64,000 nt of DNA from Apoderus coryli (lineage: Eukaryota > Arthropoda > Insecta > Coleoptera > Attelabidae). A model generated the notes under the pieces. That model was not told the DNA's origin. It did no database searches and saw only the letters and a list, made by a program, of their open reading frames with translations. The stretch covers positions 8,528,001-8,592,000 of the forward strand of contig OU452198.1 in NCBI GenBank assembly GCA_911728435.2. Direction: 5' to 3'. The position numbers and the translations under genes are program-made. Each line of letters begins with the position of its first letter. The first letter of the stretch is position 1. This document shows positions 14,585 to 27,000 of this stretch, in pieces.

Positions 14585-14966
14585 TATATAATAATGTGGT
14601 GACAATCAAATAATAACAAAATCAATCAATTTCAGAATTTTATTCAATTTAAATGAACCATAAATGCATTATTATATCGCCAATTACAACACATTAAACA
14701 CCACAATTACGGTGTTTTATTTAAATAATCAAATAATTATTTCTATTAAAGGGTTTGAATTTTTTTTTCACAATATCTATACAGAGTGGACTATGGAATT
14801 TAACGATTAAAAGAGCTTCTAGGAATAGTACCTACAGAATATGTCCTATTAAATAGTTTGGTGTGTTATATACACATAACCTCAAGTATTTTATTTACAT
14901 CTTCAAAAAAAAAATGCATGAAATTTTATTTAAGGAAAAAAAAAAGATAAAACAAATACAAAAAAA

Positions 14967-15085
14967 TGCCCCTACCGTGATTCGGACTCGGGCCCCCAAC
15001 TCACCAAGTAAAATAAAAAATTAATGCGAAATATATATACACCTCCATATGATTTTATTTAACTTTTGAACCCTTTAAAAAATAT
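14967..15085 (-). repeat. tRNA-like (SINE-type) repeat fragment, copy 2
   Basis: The minus strand shows a degraded T-arm (CCGAGTCCGAATCACGG) and an acceptor-like TAGGGGCA. The flanking sequence resembles the block at 681-770: AAAATTAATG, a TATACACCTCCATATGAT-like stretch, then GAACCCTTTAA. Sharing of non-tRNA flank between two distant loci is the reason to call a repeat family and not two decayed tRNA genes. Confidence 0.4.
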
Positions 15086-15249
15086 TTCTGGTACGCCCAT
15101 GACCACCAGAAACAATAGGTGGTGGTTTCAAATTTGTCATTTTTGGGAGAAACTTTCAGTGCTGGAGTCTTTAAAGTTAAACAACCAATAAGTAGGTAAT
15201 AATAAATATATTCCCCAAATAGATATTAGAAAATTGTGTGGAGTCCACA

Positions 15250-15840
15250 GGCGTGCCTTTAATTTTTTAATTTGGTCACAGTTTCAAAATATGAACCCAA
15301 CTTGTATTTTTTTTTAATGGAAACACCCTGATTTTTGTAGCCATTATATATAACACTTAGCGTGAGCGTTATAGAAAAAAATATTGTTATATGTTTTGGA
15401 CACCCTGTAATTGTGATATATAGTGTTAAATCCTGTCGCGATTATCCTTTATCTTTAAAATATTTTTCTTTGTTCTTGTAGAAATATAAGTTTAGGTACA
15501 CATTAATTGTTTGTTGTTTATCAAAGCATCAAAACGGCAATTTTTATTAAATCTATTTAGAATTTTAAAGACTAATAATATAATGGATAATCGCGACAAA
15601 ATTTACCACCATACCAAAATTACAGGGTGGCCAAAAAACCTCATAACAATAAATTTTTCTATAACGCTCTCATTTTTAATGTTTCTAAAAATAAAACTAT
15701 TGTGTCATATATCATTTGAAAGGAAACAAGATATGGCTAAAAAATCAGGGTAGTTCCATTTAAAAAAAAAACTTCAGTTTGAGTCATATCATATTATTTT
15801 TTAATTCGACCCTGTATCTGGAAAACTACACGTACCTATT
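15250..15840. mobile_element. Foldback MITE with CACCCTGTA-type motifs
   Basis: The left arm holds ATGGAAACACCCTGATTTTT, GAGCGTTATAGAAAAA, CACCCTGTAATT and TGTCGCGATTATCC. The right arm (about 15,580-15,840) carries their diverged reverse complements in reverse order. The loop is about 15,470-15,540. Exact termini and target duplication could not be fixed. The 80-codon ORF inside the right arm is not regarded as a gene. Confidence 0.65.
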
Positions 15841-16328
15841 ACCCAAAATATGTCGCGAAAACCGCATCCCGCTAACTTTTACAACAACGGAGCTACCCCG
15901 CAATTACAACGAAATCTGGACACCCTGTACAGCAAATTATCTTTTGTGTTAGGTATCTATAAATTTATTATAATGATTTCATTATTAAATCCGTACATTT
16001 TTTATTAACAGGTTAATAAAATATTTACCTATAATACATAGAATATTTTTTCTCATTCTCTGCTCCTCCATTATTATTTTCGAGAAAATTATCAGCAGAT
16101 AAATGAAAGAGGGATTTATCATAAATATTGTGTTTGTTCTTTAATAAATTATTATTATACTACCTTAATTTATTTATAATATCAGTGAGATTATAATATG
16201 ATTTCAGAATAATTATAATTATTATCAACACATCGGTTACAATATGTAAAATAGATAATATTACAATATCAGTTATATTTTGATATCGTTAAATTAATGT
16301 TCATGTAGATGGTTTTTTTAACGACAAA

Positions 16329-16337
16329 ATGGAGAAT
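16329..16337 (+). CDS. Candidate minimal first coding exon of a cut isoform (Met-Glu-Asn)
   Basis: The sequence ACAAAATGGAGAAT is followed directly by GTAAGT, a consensus donor. A three-codon exon ending here would be phase 0. The next recognised cut exon (17,881) begins in phase 0 with Arg-Asn-Gln, so the two join in frame without a stop. The resulting N-terminus would start just before the Cut coiled coil. A random donor fits the phase one time in three, so this is only a candidate; upstream exons outside the window are equally possible. Confidence 0.25.
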
Positions 16338-17880
16338 GTAAGTTTTTAATATTTTCATTGTTTTCATCTATAATTTTGTTGTTTTGTTTATGTTTGTAAT
16401 AACAACAATTTCGGTCAAATCAGTGTGTCATTTATGGCAGTTGTCAACAATACTCTGATGAAGTTTCCTACCGGTACACTTTATATTTCTTAATGAAGAT
16501 GGGTGCAAGCTCAAGCTAAGGGGTTGGTAATACGATTAAATCAACTTCCTATCAAGCCTTTTATTTATTTCTGTTTTATAGTGAATTAAGTAGGTACTTC
16601 TAGATATATTGATATAGCAAACATTTTAACTTTTCAAATCACTTTCTTCCACTGCAATCAGGTTTATTTCCCGCATTGCAATTAGATATTCCAATAATAC
16701 CATTCATTGCAATCTTCACCTTCGCTATATCATGCAACAATATAGCCATATCTACTAATTGGAAAAAGTTGAATATACTTCCTCATTTATAATATTACAA
16801 AATACTAAAAGCAAAAAAGAATAATTATTGTGCAAAGCTTTACAAAAAAAAAACAGCCTTAACGAAATACCGTATTAAGACGGTTTGGTGTGATGTTTTT
16901 GCATTCGGTATCTTTTATTATAATCGGCTGCCATTAAACAACAACAAAAAAAAAGCAGAAAACAAAATAGAAAAAAAAAACGCGAAGCAAAATCGAAACG
17001 CGAGGGTTGAAATATCTGAAACAATAATTCAAATGTTATATATACCTACCTATACCTCAAGCTAAGGGTTGCACGCTTTTTGTATTGACGACTTTGCGCT
17101 TTGCTTTGATTCTCAGTCGTACGTATTTTAATTTACCTCAGATTAATTAAAATTAGTTGTCGTTGACGATCACAGGATAATTTTAAATTTCGAAAAATAT
17201 GGATTTGATCCAGAATAACCACAAAATAAGTTAAAACTTTTCGCTCAATTTTAATAAAATAAATAAATAAAATAAAATGTTCTCAGACATTGTCTTCACA
17301 TTTTGTTTCTCACACCAATGTTTAAACTCGTAACATTTTTCAGACTGCCGGCCGTTTAGATTTTTCAGATTTTAATCAGAAAGCACCGTGTTTACAATAA
17401 ATATACGATAAAATAGTATATTGTGTAGGTACTTAGTAGAAAAATTATTTCTAGGCCTGGTACAATTAATTAATTTGAAAGCTCTCAAAAAAGCTACAAA
17501 AGTATTACTCATTGTAGACAAGGGGGCCGCGTAATGTTAAATAAACTGAATCGCAATTTCATTCTTATTGCATTGCTCAACATTTTCTCTAAATGAGTAG
17601 CAATTATTTTAAGGAAATGGAAACTATTTAAATATTTTATTACGTCAAAATAGTAATCAATCTCTAAAAATATTTACAATTTAATGCAAGAACTTATTTT
17701 AATGTATTTAGCTAGATAATAATCTTAAATGTTCGCAAGCGCAAGCGTTCCTCGTGGTTAAAAACCGTAAAGCTGCTCTAAACACGCTGACAGAATGATC
17801 AGCGAAACCTTATCTAAAGAAAATTTGACGCAGGTTAATCCAAAAGCATCGTTTCTAATCATATTCATTCCTTGTTACAG

Positions 17881-18062
17881 AGAAATCAACTGTTAGAAGA
17901 AGTACAACGGCTACAAGGTTGCTTGACGAAACTACAGGAATCATCAGTAACAAAAGTAGCACAATTAGAAGACGAAGTGGAACAAAATAGGCAATATATA
18001 GTAAGACTAGAAAATAAATTAGAACATCAAAAAGACTACGAGGATCTCAAAAGGGAACTTAG
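17881..18062 (+). CDS. cut: cut exon: coiled-coil segment
   Basis: The acceptor is ...CCTTGTTACAG and the donor AG|GTAAGA. The exon encodes a heptad-rich stretch beginning [12 protein letters not shown] and ending ...DYEDLKREL, rich in Leu, Glu and Gln. This matches the N-terminal coiled coil of Cut/CUX proteins. Incoming phase is 0 and the exon leaves two bases. It is the first exon in the window that can be assigned to cut with confidence. Confidence 0.9.
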
Positions 18063-21000
18063 GTAAGAATTATAAGTACACCTATATAAGTGACCAATAA
18101 AATAAATATTTATCCATGACCTCAACTTTGATAATCCTCCCATAAAATAAATCTAACATGAATTTTAGCCACGTAAAAAACTAGAGAGCTTTTCCTTTGT
18201 TACAGTATTTTGAAGACGAATTTGGCGACTAGTCCGGAAGGCAAAAACATAGAATTACTATTAGAAAAATCAAAAAATTTAGTACAAGAACATTCAACGG
18301 ATAAAAGTCCAAGTCCTAGAGATAGTGAAGGTGAGTCTAACTTATCTATTTAATAAATCTATATTAATTACTAGGTACTTGTATATTACATATTGAGCAA
18401 TTTCTTATAATACATTTTAATTAACGAAAAAAAAATATTTTTATTGTTTAACGCAGCCATTGTTTGTTTATAACTGGTAGTTAAATATAAATTAATTTTA
18501 TAGAGGTAAATGTCGTCACATTTACTTATTATCTACGATTGAAAATATCATTCACGATTTTTTTTTTATTATTCTTGCTAGATTTAATTATATTTTGATT
18601 TCATGAGTACCAAATTTGATGACGAAATTCACAGCAATTAAGAACGATAAGCTTCTGTTGGTTTCGACATCAATTTTTAGACAGAAAACGAAACTAATAG
18701 AAACAATATTCGGGACAAATCCTGCATCAAATTTACACTTGCTAATGTTTCGCTAATCAGCCCGTCAGCAACCTTACAGGAACGGGGTTAAACTGAAATT
18801 TTGTATCCATTCATTTAGGGAATGCAATGGGAAATCATAAAATCTCCTTCCCTAACTTTTCTTTAAAGAATTAATTTCTGTATATCAGATGAGAGTATTA
18901 AAAATGTTTCAGTTTACGGTAATTTTAAAAGTTCCAAAAAATATGTACCATTCCTGAACAGCAGCAAGCCAGCAATTAAATATTCTGATACGGAAAACAA
19001 TTCTGTAAAGAAAACTTCCTGTAGAGTTTTTACCTAAAATAATTTGGGAAGCAGTAATTCACGAGTTTATGATGTCCCATTGCATTTCCTGCTCACCACC
19101 TGGTTTACCAGAAGTTCCAATTTCCATAAAGATTAAAGCTCAATACCTATTCGATTTTAGAATAAGTGAGACAAGGTGAAACTAAGAACATTAATGACTG
19201 AGAACTGATAGGTGGGAAAAACAATTGATACCGTACTTTAGACCTAATTATGAATAAAATTGGAACGAATTTCGTAAATATAAAATATATTTATCTGTCT
19301 TTAACTACTTCTCACAGATGACGAAATTATTTATAACAATATACCTACTTTTTACTTTACGCCAGTGAAACAATAAACTGTTGTTACACAAAAAAAATAA
19401 GAATCAGTTTACATAGCAATAAAAATAATTCATATATTATACGGAATTGCCCAACAAGGTTTTTTAAAATATTCATTTAGTCAAGATATGTGGATGATAT
19501 AATTATTTTGAAATTAATTATGGAAAGTAGCGTGATTTCCATTTATTAACTCATTATTTTAAACGAAGTAGATAGTACAGACATTATGTTAACTGCTGAA
19601 ATGAATTGCAGCCTAAACCACTTTAACTAAAACAATATAATTCCAGTTGTGGCGGACAAAATGTTGACATTTTTTCGATTGTTTTCGAACAGCATACTTA
19701 ATATTTAGTCCAAAACATTGATGAGTACATGTTTTCAAGAATTTAATAATTTTTTAATTAAAACATATTTACAACATAGTAATTTTATTATCTGATGATG
19801 ATGCACTGAGAAATTTTTGTTTTTTAAAAAATAACGACACTTTATTCCCCTCCCTCGTGACCATTGTTTTGCATAGAGTTGTGGGAAAAATTAATTTTAA
19901 ATGATGGCAACACTGCACACCAATTACTTTTTAGTAATTGTTATCGTATGATGGTGTATCTAACTAGTAACAAATGTGTGTTGTTGGAACCAAAAGCATC
20001 AAGATTGAGAGCGCGCTACTTCGACTGACATATCAAATTCAAATAATTAGACAACCAAAAATATGAATTGGCTGGCACAAGTGCAAGCCTCGGTCTTTTG
20101 CTTTTCTATATTTACATATATCTATATCTTTATTTATTTATTTATTTTTTTCATTTATGTTTATTTTGTACCTTCATATATGCGACTATTCTAAATATAT
20201 ACACTTACCTTTTTAAACAGTGAATTTATCTGTTTGAAAAGATCTCTCCATTCGCATGAGTTTTTGACTAATAGCTTCCGTCTGTTCATGCTCAACTGCA
20301 TCTAATTTATAGTTTAAAAGGTAATTAAAACGTTAAAATTTCAAATAATAATTATTGTTGTTCGAAACTCATAAATTTTTAATTAGAATTAACGTTTGAT
20401 CTAAACTCTTTATTATTTTTTTTTTAAATAATGTTATCTATCTATTGTTTAATGTTCTTTTCGTGTTGAATTTATATTTTGGAACAATTCCATAAATGCT
20501 AGAATTTATTAAAAATTATTATTGAAATGGGGACATGTAAAATTTGCTAGTTCCAAAATATTCAAACCTTTTTTCAAAATGAAGCAGCATTAGAGGACAG
20601 TTCTCTAGAAAACACCACATTTCAAACAAAAAAAAAAGGATTTATCGCTATAGGAAACGACATATTAATTATTATCTGACCAATGATTTTATACAAAGGT
20701 ATATATGATCAAAAATAAAAAACAAACCTGTTGTAACCAAGAACAATGTTCTTCTAGAATCTAAACGTAACTCCTCTATCTCCACCTGGACTCATTAACA
20801 CCTCTTGTTTCCAGGTCCAGTTGACCACAACCATCAAAACCAGTACCAACCATCCCACCAAAACTATCAAACACCTTCCAACAATTCTCAAACACCTCCC
20901 ACAAACCTGCCACATCCTTTCCAGAATGTCGACGCGTTCGGCAGCTTTTTGGGCGAAGAGATCGTCTCAACCTGGAGACGTAATCTCGACCACCAACCGC

Positions 21001-24000
21001 TACAACAAAAATCATCATCACCTACTTTGACTTGTACAGATGGCAGCAGTGCAGTAGTGGCAGTAAAGAGCATCTCCACGCCATTAGAGAACATTGGGGA
21101 GAAAAGCAGTACAGCATCTACGCCTCAACCGTTGGAGGTACACCAACAACACAGTCCAAACGAAACGAATAATATGGTAGTCAATGGTAATCCAAAATCG
21201 CCCCATGAAGACAACAATAACCATCATGTCAGCAACAATAATATTCCGTTAAGTGCCACTATGTGTGCGGTCAACTTTTTGAGGACGGAGGAGGCACTCA
21301 AAAGCCCTTATAGGTAATTAATCATTAACCAGTAGCAAAGACAACTATTATAGTAATAATTCTTATTCTCTGATGAGGGATAAGCATAATAGCTTGTGTT
21401 TTTGATTTCAGATTTGAGGAACATCGATCGTCATTTAAATTCGCCGAAGATTTAGGAATGGCGCCGGGTTCCATGGTAGGAAGATTAGGTGAGAGTTTAA
21501 TACCAAAAGGAGATCCGATGGAGGCACGATTACAAGAAATGTTAAGATATAACATGGACAAATATGCCAGCCAGAATTTAGGTAAATAAATGTAGAAAAT
21601 AAGTATTTAGTTTCGACCGTTTCTAGAGAGAAGGCACCTGGATTATTCAAATGGGGAATAATTTTTCTTCCAGATACATTACATATTGCCAGAAGAGTAC
21701 GCGAATTACTCTCCATTCATAATATAGGACAAAGACTGTTTGCCAAATACATTTTGGGACTGTCCCAAGGTACTGTTTCGGAACTGTTATCGAAACCGAA
21801 ACCGTGGGACAAATTGACTGAGAAAGGACGTGATAGCTATAGGAAAATGCATGGATGGGCGTGCGATGAAAATGCCATTATGCTGCTGAAATCTCTGATA
21901 CCAAAGAAAGGTAAAATTATGATTTTTTAACTAGTTATTCCTTATTGCGTAATTAGTTATTTCCGTTTAAATTTTTCGGTACCGAAATATTTGTTGACTA
22001 AAATTATTTACCAACAACTAGAATGAATGAATCATGTCCGGTTTGAAAGTTACGATCGACAAAAGATTTTACTCAGGCAATATTTCGATAATTTTAAATA
22101 GAAACTATAATGAAGATGTTCTTGAAAACCTTGGTCTTTGCTAAAATGAATGTACTTATATTTTTATAATATCTCAATTAAAATTGTTATTATGGATTAA
22201 TTAAATGTTATTCAAGACTGGTTATGGTTATTTTTCGTTTTCGAGTATACAGGGTGGCTCATTAGTGTGTGGGCGGAAGACAAAAAATCCTTTACTTTAT
22301 TTTTTTTTACCTTATATAGAGGCATTTATTTATGTTAAAATATACAGGGTGTCGCACTAAGAGACTAAGAAAAAGCAAGTTTGCTCTGCTGCGCGTTTGT
22401 GAACTACCCTGTATACTTGAAACTATTTTTCGGTTGCACATCTCCTCAGTGCCTAAAAGTTTTGTAAAGGATTTTTTTTGTCTGTCGCTTATAGATCTTG
22501 AGATATCCTTCGCCCACACACCAATTAAATTAAAATTTTATTATACAGGTCGTCCGTATGATAATATTTTAATTTCCGTATATCGATTTAAATAAAAGTT
22601 CCAAAACACATACTGACAAATAACCGCTTGAACAACTCTGTGTCTCTATTCTTGCTCTCTCTGTTGATTTTCGACCTTTATCTCTCAGATTTTATAACTT
22701 TTGGTATAGAGTGAGATTTCTTCAGCGTTTAATGAGCTTTCATCTATTGAATATACAAAACCAAATTTTGTTTTTTTTTTTTAATTCTCTCACATGTTTC
22801 TTGCGGTTTTCGCGAACCTGAGCTAGGTACTTTTTTGTTAAACGAAAGAAGTCGCAAACAAAATGGTCATAGTTCTCTTAGTATCCGATGTAAAATCTCT
22901 ATCAGGGTCAGTTTTTATCTTCCCGCTAAGTTAAAGGGTAACCGAGATACGAAGGGAGTTCCTAAATGCAATATAGCCCTGTAATTCGGAAACTAAGAGG
23001 GCTATGAATATTTTGTTTGCGGCATCTTTCGTTTCAAAAAAAGTAGCTAAGGTTCGAGAAAACCGAGATATCCCGTAAGGCAGACCAAATGGGACACCCT
23101 GTACTTTTGTATAGATATTGTTAAAAATAATTCAGATACCTAGAAGGATGAAATTTAATGCATTGCAATGCAATTCGTTCTTATTTATATTTTAAACGTC
23201 ATTGTTTCCAAAATAAATACAAGTAGGTATATAACGCATATTTTTTTATTATCATGTTAAGTGATTTTCCTTTGTTAGGCTCATAAAAAAAATCCCATGG
23301 ATTGTTACAGATTATAACATAACCTTATAAATTATATTGAGAGATCGCGCACTCAACATTATATAGCTTAGACTTGTGTGCTAATGGGACTGACTAATTC
23401 TTTCGTCAGTATACAGGGTACTTCAAAAGAATTTTATACACAACAAATATTTTAACAATCATTGTCAAACTTGAGCTAACTTGATACAAGATATATGTTC
23501 AATATTAAAGTCACATAAGAATCAAAAAAAAAAACTTTTGGATTCTAAAGTGTCATTCATTTCATTGTCTGAATGATATATGAACAGTCTAGTTAATTAC
23601 ATACGAGTATAATATCTATCCTCTGAATGTGCGCTGTATAATCTCGTAAAACGATCTTTTAGTCGTATTTCGCGCTCTAAATACCTTTTAATTTTATGTT
23701 TTATTCTTATAAAATAACCAGAGAAAAAATACATATACACTAGATGTTGATATCCAAGAAAACAATAAGCAATTTAATAGCGCGGTGTTAACTGAATAAA
23801 GAAAATAATAAAATAAATAACATACACACGTATTGAATGAAATTTATTAAGACATAAAATTTATTATTAAATACTGTTAAAATGTAATATGTGTATGTGT
23901 GTGTTCCACTTTTTTATTCCAACGATTTTAATCTTCAAACAATGTTACGGACGAATTATTATATTTTTATAATACTTATTATATAGATAACATCAAACAT

Positions 24001-27000
24001 TTTCAAATAATAACGATAAATACTGTTGCGTTCTACTTAAATTTTAAAAATACCAATTTTTCCCAAGTCGTAAAATTTACATTTACTTACCTCGAATTCA
24101 AATGAATGCAACTATTAAGTAGATATTTCACAAAATGTTTAAGAAATATTCAGGTTCAGATCCGTATTTGCATTGACAACTTTTAGATCATCAAATACTG
24201 TTGTTTTCATAGATTATCATGACATAATACATTTTACGATATCTTATGGTACGTCCACATGCGCAAGTTCTTTAGGCTTGGACTGTGTTTCCGAGTGACT
24301 CGCGAACCGCACGCATACGGTCCACCACGATCCACCTCATGTCGGTTTTTTTGACGAACGCTTTGTGTGCTCGCAGCATACATTAGGCGGGAGCGCAAGA
24401 GGCTCATGGAGTGGTCCGAAGAAAATGTTGTTACACTTATTCACGCTTCAGATTCTCGAAGTGAGAAGGTGACATTCGAGGGAATTTTTTATATTTCAAG
24501 TCCGTCATAAGATCGGTACTATTCGTTTTTTTGTTCTTGTTACACAAATTCACCGATTTTTACTACTAAATATGTTCGTCGGTTTCTATGGGTCGAAGAT
24601 TTCTCTGCACTGTCCTTATACCAAATGTATTTTAAGAATTTGCTGTTCAAGTTCAACGCGAAGTCAGAATAATTTTGCAATTTCGATCTGATGTTTCTAA
24701 GCGCCAATTATCATTAAGAGTAACAGTTATTTTACCATATTGTGTGGCTATTAAGCCTATATAGTTCTTTTTAAATCTAGATATGTTTTACAATTTTCTA
24801 CTACCTGTTCTAAACACACTCTATGATTATGCGGATATTGGAAAAACTGGGAAATATGCGGCAGAACTGTTGGCCAATAGAAGAACAGAAATAATAAAAA
24901 CAATAAAATCGGTATTCTAACATTTCTTTATGGATTAACAGAGGCGTTACACTTTCTTTAACGCAAACTAAAACATTCATCGACAAGGTATTTCATAATT
25001 CAGTCCTATCTATACCTACAATGAAATAGTTTTTAAGGATTTTTGACAGTGACAAACTAGTTTAATCCAAAATTAAGGCAACATCATAAATTTGACAAAT
25101 AATTCATAATTTGGTTGTTACACAATGTAATAACAAGTTAATTTCGTTTTATCCCGAGTATAATAAAGCTTAGAGATAGGTCCAGATTTTCACAGTATCC
25201 TCACTCTTACTTACTTTACTATCTCTATTAGAAATTGCGAGTATACTCACGAGCATTTTAAACAACAAAAATTAATCGGCACACATGTCTATACTATGTG
25301 TCATGTAGTTTGATTATCTAGTTAACGATATGACACGACGGATCCTTACGCCTCGGATGGACAGCGATGTGATTAATTAATTTCTCATACAGTTGCCTTT
25401 TCAACTAAAACTTGATTTTTGTCTGCTAGAATGTTTCCGGTTAGCATAGCACAGAACGGGTTTATAAATAGTTACTTAATTCATAAATTTCAATTTCCCA
25501 AAATTCAAGATGTACGCCACTGATTTATAGGAAAAGAAACAAAATCGAATAAAAGTCGCGTATTATCGAAAAATAATTTCGAGTTGAACTGATTCATGGT
25601 CGCGTGCCGTCGAGTGGTGTTGCATGAGTGTAAAAAGAACTGAAAATGCCGTAAAAAACTTCTTTTTGTGTATAACATCACCCCTAGGTGCCCCCACACA
25701 GTTTTTCCCTCAGATACGAATCAAAGGTGCCATGAAAACGCGTTGTGTTATGTTTTTGTTTTCACCCTTATACACCCCTTCACCTTCAAACGCATTTTGA
25801 TTGCCTTTGTTGTTTTGTTTTCCAATGATTTTATTATTGTATCCCGGTTGATCGATTGATTTACAGGAATACTAAATAAGGGAGAATTTCTAGTCCAAGG
25901 AAGTTGTACACTCTGCTTATAGAGGTCGCAAAAAAAAAAAACAAAATTTCAGGGTTGCTTGAGGACTGCCGCCTGAGTATAAATCCAAAAATCACACTCG
26001 AACCCCTGGTACGTTTTACGCTATAGCGCAAAATGGCCTTCATAACAGTTATAGAGGATCGAAAGCTAAACAACTTTGCCTTATGAATTTTTTTTAGCTC
26101 TATACTACTTAACGAGTTACAGCATCAAATGAGGAGAATTCTGCTGGGAAACAGGAGTGGTTTTGTAAACATTTTTTACAAAAACTCTGTAAGTATTAGA
26201 GATGCATAAAAAATTGATAAGGCAAATTTGTTCAGCCTTTGATCCTCTAAAACTTTTATTAGGGTCATTTTTTTGTAAAAAAAAAATAAATGTTTACAAA
26301 ACCATCCCTGTTGCTGTATTAGAGCTTAAAAAACCATAAGCCTCTATAAATGTTACGAAGGCCACTTTTCTCTAAAAAAATGTTTATAAAACCCCTATAG
26401 CTCAAAACATACTAGGGGTTCGTCTGTGATTTTTTGGTTTTATACTCAGGATGCAGTCCCCAAGCCACCCCCTGTTTGGATTTTTTTTTTGCACAACCGA
26501 CAACTTCCCTGAACTAATGACCATGAATGTATTATTTCTTATGCGATGTTTATTTGCATCACAAAAAAAACTGAAACCTTATCATTTCCACTGGTCAAAA
26601 ATTTACACAAGCCGGAAACAAAAGAAAATCTAAATTAACAATTTTCAGGGGGACCGCATCAACGTATTCTTGATTTATTCGTCTTTTGTTTCGATAGTAT
26701 AGCAACCCTTTTTCGTACACTTTTCCGCGATATCCGCGTAAATTATTAGCCGTTTCCTGTATACCCGTGGCTATTGTGTTTTCCACCAGACGAAATATCC
26801 TTACTCAATATGCAAAATAAAAAAAACAGTTGAATGAGACGAGAAAAAAATTCGAAGCACAAAAATATAATATAATCTGCTATATGGTAGAGAGTTATAC
26901 TCTATATTTATTCGTTGACGACTCAAGTTGGCTGTGCGTGTGTTATTGTTGCCATATGCCAAAAACGGTAAACAAATGAGCATTTAAATGGCCCGATTTC

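Larger units (their letters stand above)
1..16328. other. Noncoding DNA upstream of the recognised cut exons
   Basis: This is AT-rich sequence with no convincing coding exon. Short open frames here have no family resemblance and no paired splice signals. It is either a large 5' intron of cut or its upstream regulatory region; the direction follows from the + strand cut exons starting at 17,881. The recognisable items are several MITEs, two tRNA-like repeats and a recurring TCAGAAGTGGG motif, listed separately. Stretches 800-2,300, 4,300-7,500, 8,200-10,600 and 11,250-12,700 show nothing else I can name. Confidence 0.6.

Noticed and set aside
20776..21094. Minus-strand and second-frame ORFs over the cut linker exon
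   Set aside because: They are shadows of the low-complexity coding exon with no family resemblance of their own.
26595..26786. Minus-strand protein-coding ORF
   Set aside because: No domain, no splice partners, and it sits next to a MITE in the cut intron.
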